In this document: positions 61,334 to 64,000 of the stretch, in pieces
Layout: each line of letters opens with the position of its first letter
Position numbering within the stretch: position 1 is the first letter of the stretch
Source: Arthrobacter sp. Soil762
GTDB taxonomy: Bacteria > Actinomycetota > Actinomycetes > Actinomycetales > Micrococcaceae
Assembly: GCF_001428335.1 (NCBI RefSeq)
Contig: NZ_LMSG01000001.1
Span: 630,822-694,821 of the forward strand
DNA: 64,000 nt
Direction of reading: 5' to 3'
Made by a program: the position numbers and the translations under genes
Notes under the pieces: model-generated
Database searches by the model: none
Told to the model about the DNA's origin: nothing
What the model saw: the letters and a program-made list of their open reading frames with translations, nothing else

Positions 61334-62698
61334 ATGACTGAAATCGCATCAGCCGACGAATCCGCTGTTGCCAAGGCTCAGCGCGAGCTCGAAGCGGCCG
61401 GCGTCCGCACCGTGATCGGCACGGTGGTTAATGCTTCGGGCATCACGCTTGCCAAGAGCGTTCCGTTAGCCCGGCTCAAAGCCTTCCACCAATCCGGGAT
61501 GGGCGCTGCCCCCGTCTGGCATGTCTTCACCATCGACGGCGGGATAGCGTTCACGGACAGCATCACCCCCGTTGGCGATATGCGCCTCAAGATCGATATC
61601 GGGGGACTCCGTGTCCTGCAGGCTGGCCGGGCATGGGCGCCGGGCAGCCTTTTCGAACAGGACGGGGCCGCGTCGCCGGCCTGTGCCCGCAGCCTTCTGG
61701 CCGACGTCGCCGGCAGCCTCGACGAGGCCGGATACCAGGCACTCGTGGGCCACGAGCTTGAATTCTTCCTCGTCGCCCCAGACGGTTCAGCGCTGGAAAC
61801 CGCACCCTGGGTTCCGTACGGGGCAACCGGCCTTCTGGACCGATCGGAATTCCTCGATGATCTGCTGTCGGCACTGAACCATGCCGGCATTCCGATGGAG
61901 CAGATCCATGCCGAGTACGGCAGGAACCAGTTCGAGTTTTCGCTTCCCCCTGCTTCGCCGGTCCAGGCAGCAGACACCGTGGTCGTTGCCAAGATCATCG
62001 TTGGCATCGTCGCCCGGGCCCACGGCATGCAGGCCTCGTTCTCCCCGCTGCCCTTTCCCGGCACCGTCGGAAACGGCGCCCACCAGCACTTTTCGCTCCA
62101 CAAGAACGGCCTGCCGCTGTTCTCCGGCGGCAGCGGACCGCACGGCATCCGCCCCGAGGGAGGCGCGGCCATTGGCGGAATCATCGCAGGGCTCCCCGAT
62201 ATCCAGGGTTTCCTCACGGGATCAATTTTGTCCGGAAGCCGGTTGGCACCCGGCACGTGGTCGGGTGCCTACTTATGCTGGGGCCTGGAAAACCGGGAGG
62301 CCTCAGTGCGTTTTCTGAACGAGGGCTACAGCAATCCGCACGGAGCCAACGTCGAGGTGAAAATCGTCGACCCGTCGGCAAACGTATATCTGGCCTCCGC
62401 ATCCATACTCGCGCTCGCCCTTGACGGCATCCGCGGCGGGCGCAGGCTTCCGGGAGAGATCCCGGGTGACCCCGGACGGCTTTCGGAAGACGAGCGGCAT
62501 CGGGCCAACGTCCGGCTACTCTCAGGCTCCCCCACCGCCATCATCGACACGCTGGACGAGTCACGCCTTGCACGCGGGCTTCTCGGAGACGCCATCGTCG
62601 ATGCAACGGTGGCCGTCCGGCGCTACGAACAGCGGATCTCGGCGGACCTCTCGCCGGGCGAGCTTGCTGAACGCTTTCGACTTGCCTGGTCGATCTAA
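61334..62698 (+). CDS. glutamine synthetase-like protein (FluG C-terminal type)
   Basis: 454 aa. GSI-like fold with the main active-site blocks: GHELEFFLV, HAEYGRNQFEFSLPP, GNGAHQHFSLHKNG (metal His), and WGLENREASVRFL (Arg). Distant from true glutamine synthetase. It belongs with GS-like ligases of nitrogen-compound pathways, including the C-terminal half of fungal FluG. ATG at 61334 preceded by a weak AGG site; the open frame further upstream is not family sequence. Its stop overlaps the amidohydrolase start by one base (TAATG), so both are made together. Confidence 0.85.
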   Translation: MTEIASADESAVAKAQRELEAAGVRTVIGTVVNASGITLAKSVPLARLKAFHQSGMGAAPVWHVFTIDGGIAFTDSITPVGDMRLKIDIGGLRVLQAGRAWAPGSLFEQDGAASPACARSLLADVAGSLDEAGYQALVGHELEFFLVAPDGSALETAPWVPYGATGLLDRSEFLDDLLSALNHAGIPMEQIHAEYGRNQFEFSLPPASPVQAADTVVVAKIIVGIVARAHGMQASFSPLPFPGTVGNGAHQHFSLHKNGLPLFSGGSGPHGIRPEGGAAIGGIIAGLPDIQGFLTGSILSGSRLAPGTWSGAYLCWGLENREASVRFLNEGYSNPHGANVEVKIVDPSANVYLASASILALALDGIRGGRRLPGEIPGDPGRLSEDERHRANVRLLSGSPTAIIDTLDESRLARGLLGDAIVDATVAVRRYEQRISADLSPGELAERFRLAWSI

Positions 62699-63840
62699 TG
62701 GCGGGCGGTTCTTTCCCGGACTTCGTCGAACAAGTCAGGCTTATTGATCACCACGTGCATGGCGCGTATCACGCTGACGGTGATGAGGCACGCTTTCAGA
62801 ACTCACTCAACGAAGGAAACACCGAACCACTGGCCAGTCCCGAGGACACCTACAACACCCAAATCGGGCTCGCCATCCGGCGCTGGTGCAGCGGCATTCT
62901 TGACTTGCCACGGCACGCCTCACCGGCGGACTACTGGACCCGGCGCTCCGAGCTTGGAGAACTTGAGGTCACCCGGCGCATGACCCGCGCCGCCGGCGTG
63001 AGCGACTGGCTGATCGATACAGGATTGGATGGCGCTGACTACCTCGGCACGGCGGGCATGGCCGACGTCTCCGGTGGGCGGACCCACGAGATCGTTCGGC
63101 TGGAACGGGTCGCCGAGTCGGTGATCCGGGAGATCGCCAATCCGGCGGATTACGTCGACGAGTTCGGTCAGCGGCTTCGAGACCTCACCCGCAGGGCCGT
63201 GGGCGTCAAAACAGTTCTCGCCTACCGCGCCGGATTCGACCAGGATCTCAGCCGGCCGGCACCGGCTGCGGTTGTTGAAGCAGCCCGCCGCTGGCAGGAG
63301 AACGCGCGCGCCGGCACCAACGCGAAGCTCACCGACGTGACACTCATTGCCCACGGGATCCACACGGCGGTGTCCATGATGCTTCCGCTGCAATTCCATG
63401 TGGGATTCGGTGACCGCGACCTGGACCTCCACAAAACCAATCCCCTGTACCTCTTGGATTTTCTGCGGTCCCCCGAAGTCCGGGACACACCAATCATGCT
63501 GCTCCACTGCTATCCATTCGAGCGCGAAGCCGGCTATTTGGCCCACGCCTTTGAAAACGTCTACATCGATGTGGGCCTTGCCGTGAACTTCACCGGGTCA
63601 CGGAGCCGGGATCTGGTGGCCCGCTCATTCGAACTGGCTCCCTTCACGAAAATCCTGTACTCCTCCGACGCGTTGGGCCCGGCCGAACTTCACTACCTCG
63701 GCGCGAGACTGTGGCGCAATGCAATCACCAAGGTAGTGGGCGGATGGATCGACGACGACGACTGTTCCGAGGCGGACGCCCGCAAGATCGTGCAACTCGT
63801 CGCACACCACAACGCCCGCCGCGTGTACACGCTCCCCTGA
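62698..63840 (+). CDS. amidohydrolase family protein (FluG N-terminal type)
   Basis: 380 aa. Amidohydrolase-2-like barrel: LIDHHVHGAYH (HxH metal site), MLLHCYPFEREAGYLAHAFE (His), VYIDVGLAVNF and ILYSSDALGPAE (Asp). These enzymes hydrolyse or decarboxylate small amides and acids. Amidohydrolase followed by a GS-like domain is the order in fungal FluG; here the domains are separate, coupled genes in reversed order. The pair may form and cleave a gamma-glutamyl-type amide, but the substrate is unknown. A hairpin copy follows the stop. Confidence 0.85.
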   Translation: MAGGSFPDFVEQVRLIDHHVHGAYHADGDEARFQNSLNEGNTEPLASPEDTYNTQIGLAIRRWCSGILDLPRHASPADYWTRRSELGELEVTRRMTRAAGVSDWLIDTGLDGADYLGTAGMADVSGGRTHEIVRLERVAESVIREIANPADYVDEFGQRLRDLTRRAVGVKTVLAYRAGFDQDLSRPAPAAVVEAARRWQENARAGTNAKLTDVTLIAHGIHTAVSMMLPLQFHVGFGDRDLDLHKTNPLYLLDFLRSPEVRDTPIMLLHCYPFEREAGYLAHAFENVYIDVGLAVNFTGSRSRDLVARSFELAPFTKILYSSDALGPAELHYLGARLWRNAITKVVGGWIDDDDCSEADARKIVQLVAHHNARRVYTLP

Positions 63841-63873
63841 GCGCGAGCGGCGTCCCCAGTCCCGGAACCTGGT

Positions 63874-63913
63874 TGAGCGGACGACGGCGGGACCTCCCGC
63901 CGTCGTCCGCTCA
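63874..63913. repeat. inverted repeat with 18-bp arms
   Basis: TGAGCGG... (63874-63891) pairs with ...CCGCTCA (63896-63913) around ACCT. It lies between the convergent ends of the amidohydrolase gene and the gene ending at 63933, where it could terminate both. Confidence 0.9.
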
Positions 63914-63932
63914 GAGTTGTGCGGCTATTGAG

Positions 63933-64000
63933 TCAGTTCTTAACGACCTCCAGCTCAATGACAGCCCAGGACAGCGCCGGCAGCGTCAGCCGGAGTTCGG
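63933..64000 (-). CDS. C-terminus of a probable alpha-L-arabinofuranosidase (partial)
   Basis: Only 22 codons are in the window: LRLTLPALSWAVIELEVVKN and stop on the minus strand. The LPxLSWxVI ending is typical of alpha-L-arabinofuranosidases (GH51). The rest lies beyond the window, so the call rests on a short match. Confidence 0.5.
   Translation of the reverse strand, partial: ELRLTLPALSWAVIELEVVKN

Overview
The window looks like chromosome from a high-GC actinobacterium, most likely Arthrobacter in the broad sense (Micrococcaceae). This rests on GC-rich codon use, GTG and TTG starts, and families I know from that group: TerD paralogues with TelA, GPP34, FadR/SorC/DeoR regulators and MHS transporters. 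There is no rRNA or tRNA to test it. Most genes are metabolic or stress cassettes, separated by debris: decayed genes, duplicated fragments and about eleven copies or part-copies of one perfect inverted repeat.

Layout. 1-1430: the end of an iron-sulfur oxidoreductase and an alpha/beta hydrolase whose N-terminus looks frameshifted. 1741-5726 (minus): a MocR regulator, a sugar-phosphate isomerase-like enzyme and an MFS transporter. 5853-16051 (minus): a GPP34 protein, then a Ter stress operon read as TerD-like protein, TerD fragment, TerD, TelA, helical protein, TerD, Pro/Ala-rich protein, CitE-like lyase, 849-aa PRTase/TRSP/StiP/PELOTA fusion, HAD phosphatase. A PD-(D/E)XK nuclease-like gene (16364) is divergent from it. 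17517-27524: a sugar ABC importer with DhaK/DhaL kinase, an epimerase, an FGGY kinase and a divergent DeoR regulator.

27750-34496: a FadR-type regulator divergent from an amine permease, a gamma-glutamyl-amide synthetase, a glutamine-amidotransferase-like hydrolase, an aldehyde dehydrogenase and an SDR. Together these can be read as ethanolamine (or similar amine) catabolism through gamma-glutamylated intermediates. 35132-50190: a SorC regulator, a decayed duplicate of glpD with its promoter, remnants of a DeoR regulator and an RHS protein, an OmpR-type regulator, a GH65 phosphorylase beside a beta-phosphoglucomutase stub, then the glycerol operon glpD-glpF-glpK-glpX read on minus. glpX is broken by a 79-bp tandem duplication. 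One motif, TGCAC-A(A)AAC-GTGCA, lies before the SorC gene, before glpD and in the duplicated promoter, tying the regulator to the operon.

50190-53062 is an island of foreign or decayed DNA: an IS21 remnant, an SDR remnant, a frameshifted secreted protein and an intact secreted CBM96-GH16 hydrolase. 53071-57802 (minus) holds an MHS transporter/DUF1445 operon and two secreted phosphoesterases. 57976-61239 mixes small genes with a histidine kinase remnant and a partly deleted gene copy. 61334-63840 encodes a glutamine-synthetase-like protein coupled to an amidohydrolase, a split version of the fungal FluG architecture. The window ends in the C-terminus of a probable arabinofuranosidase.

No CRISPR array, origin or RNA gene was recognised. 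All family assignments were made by reading the sequence, without database searches.
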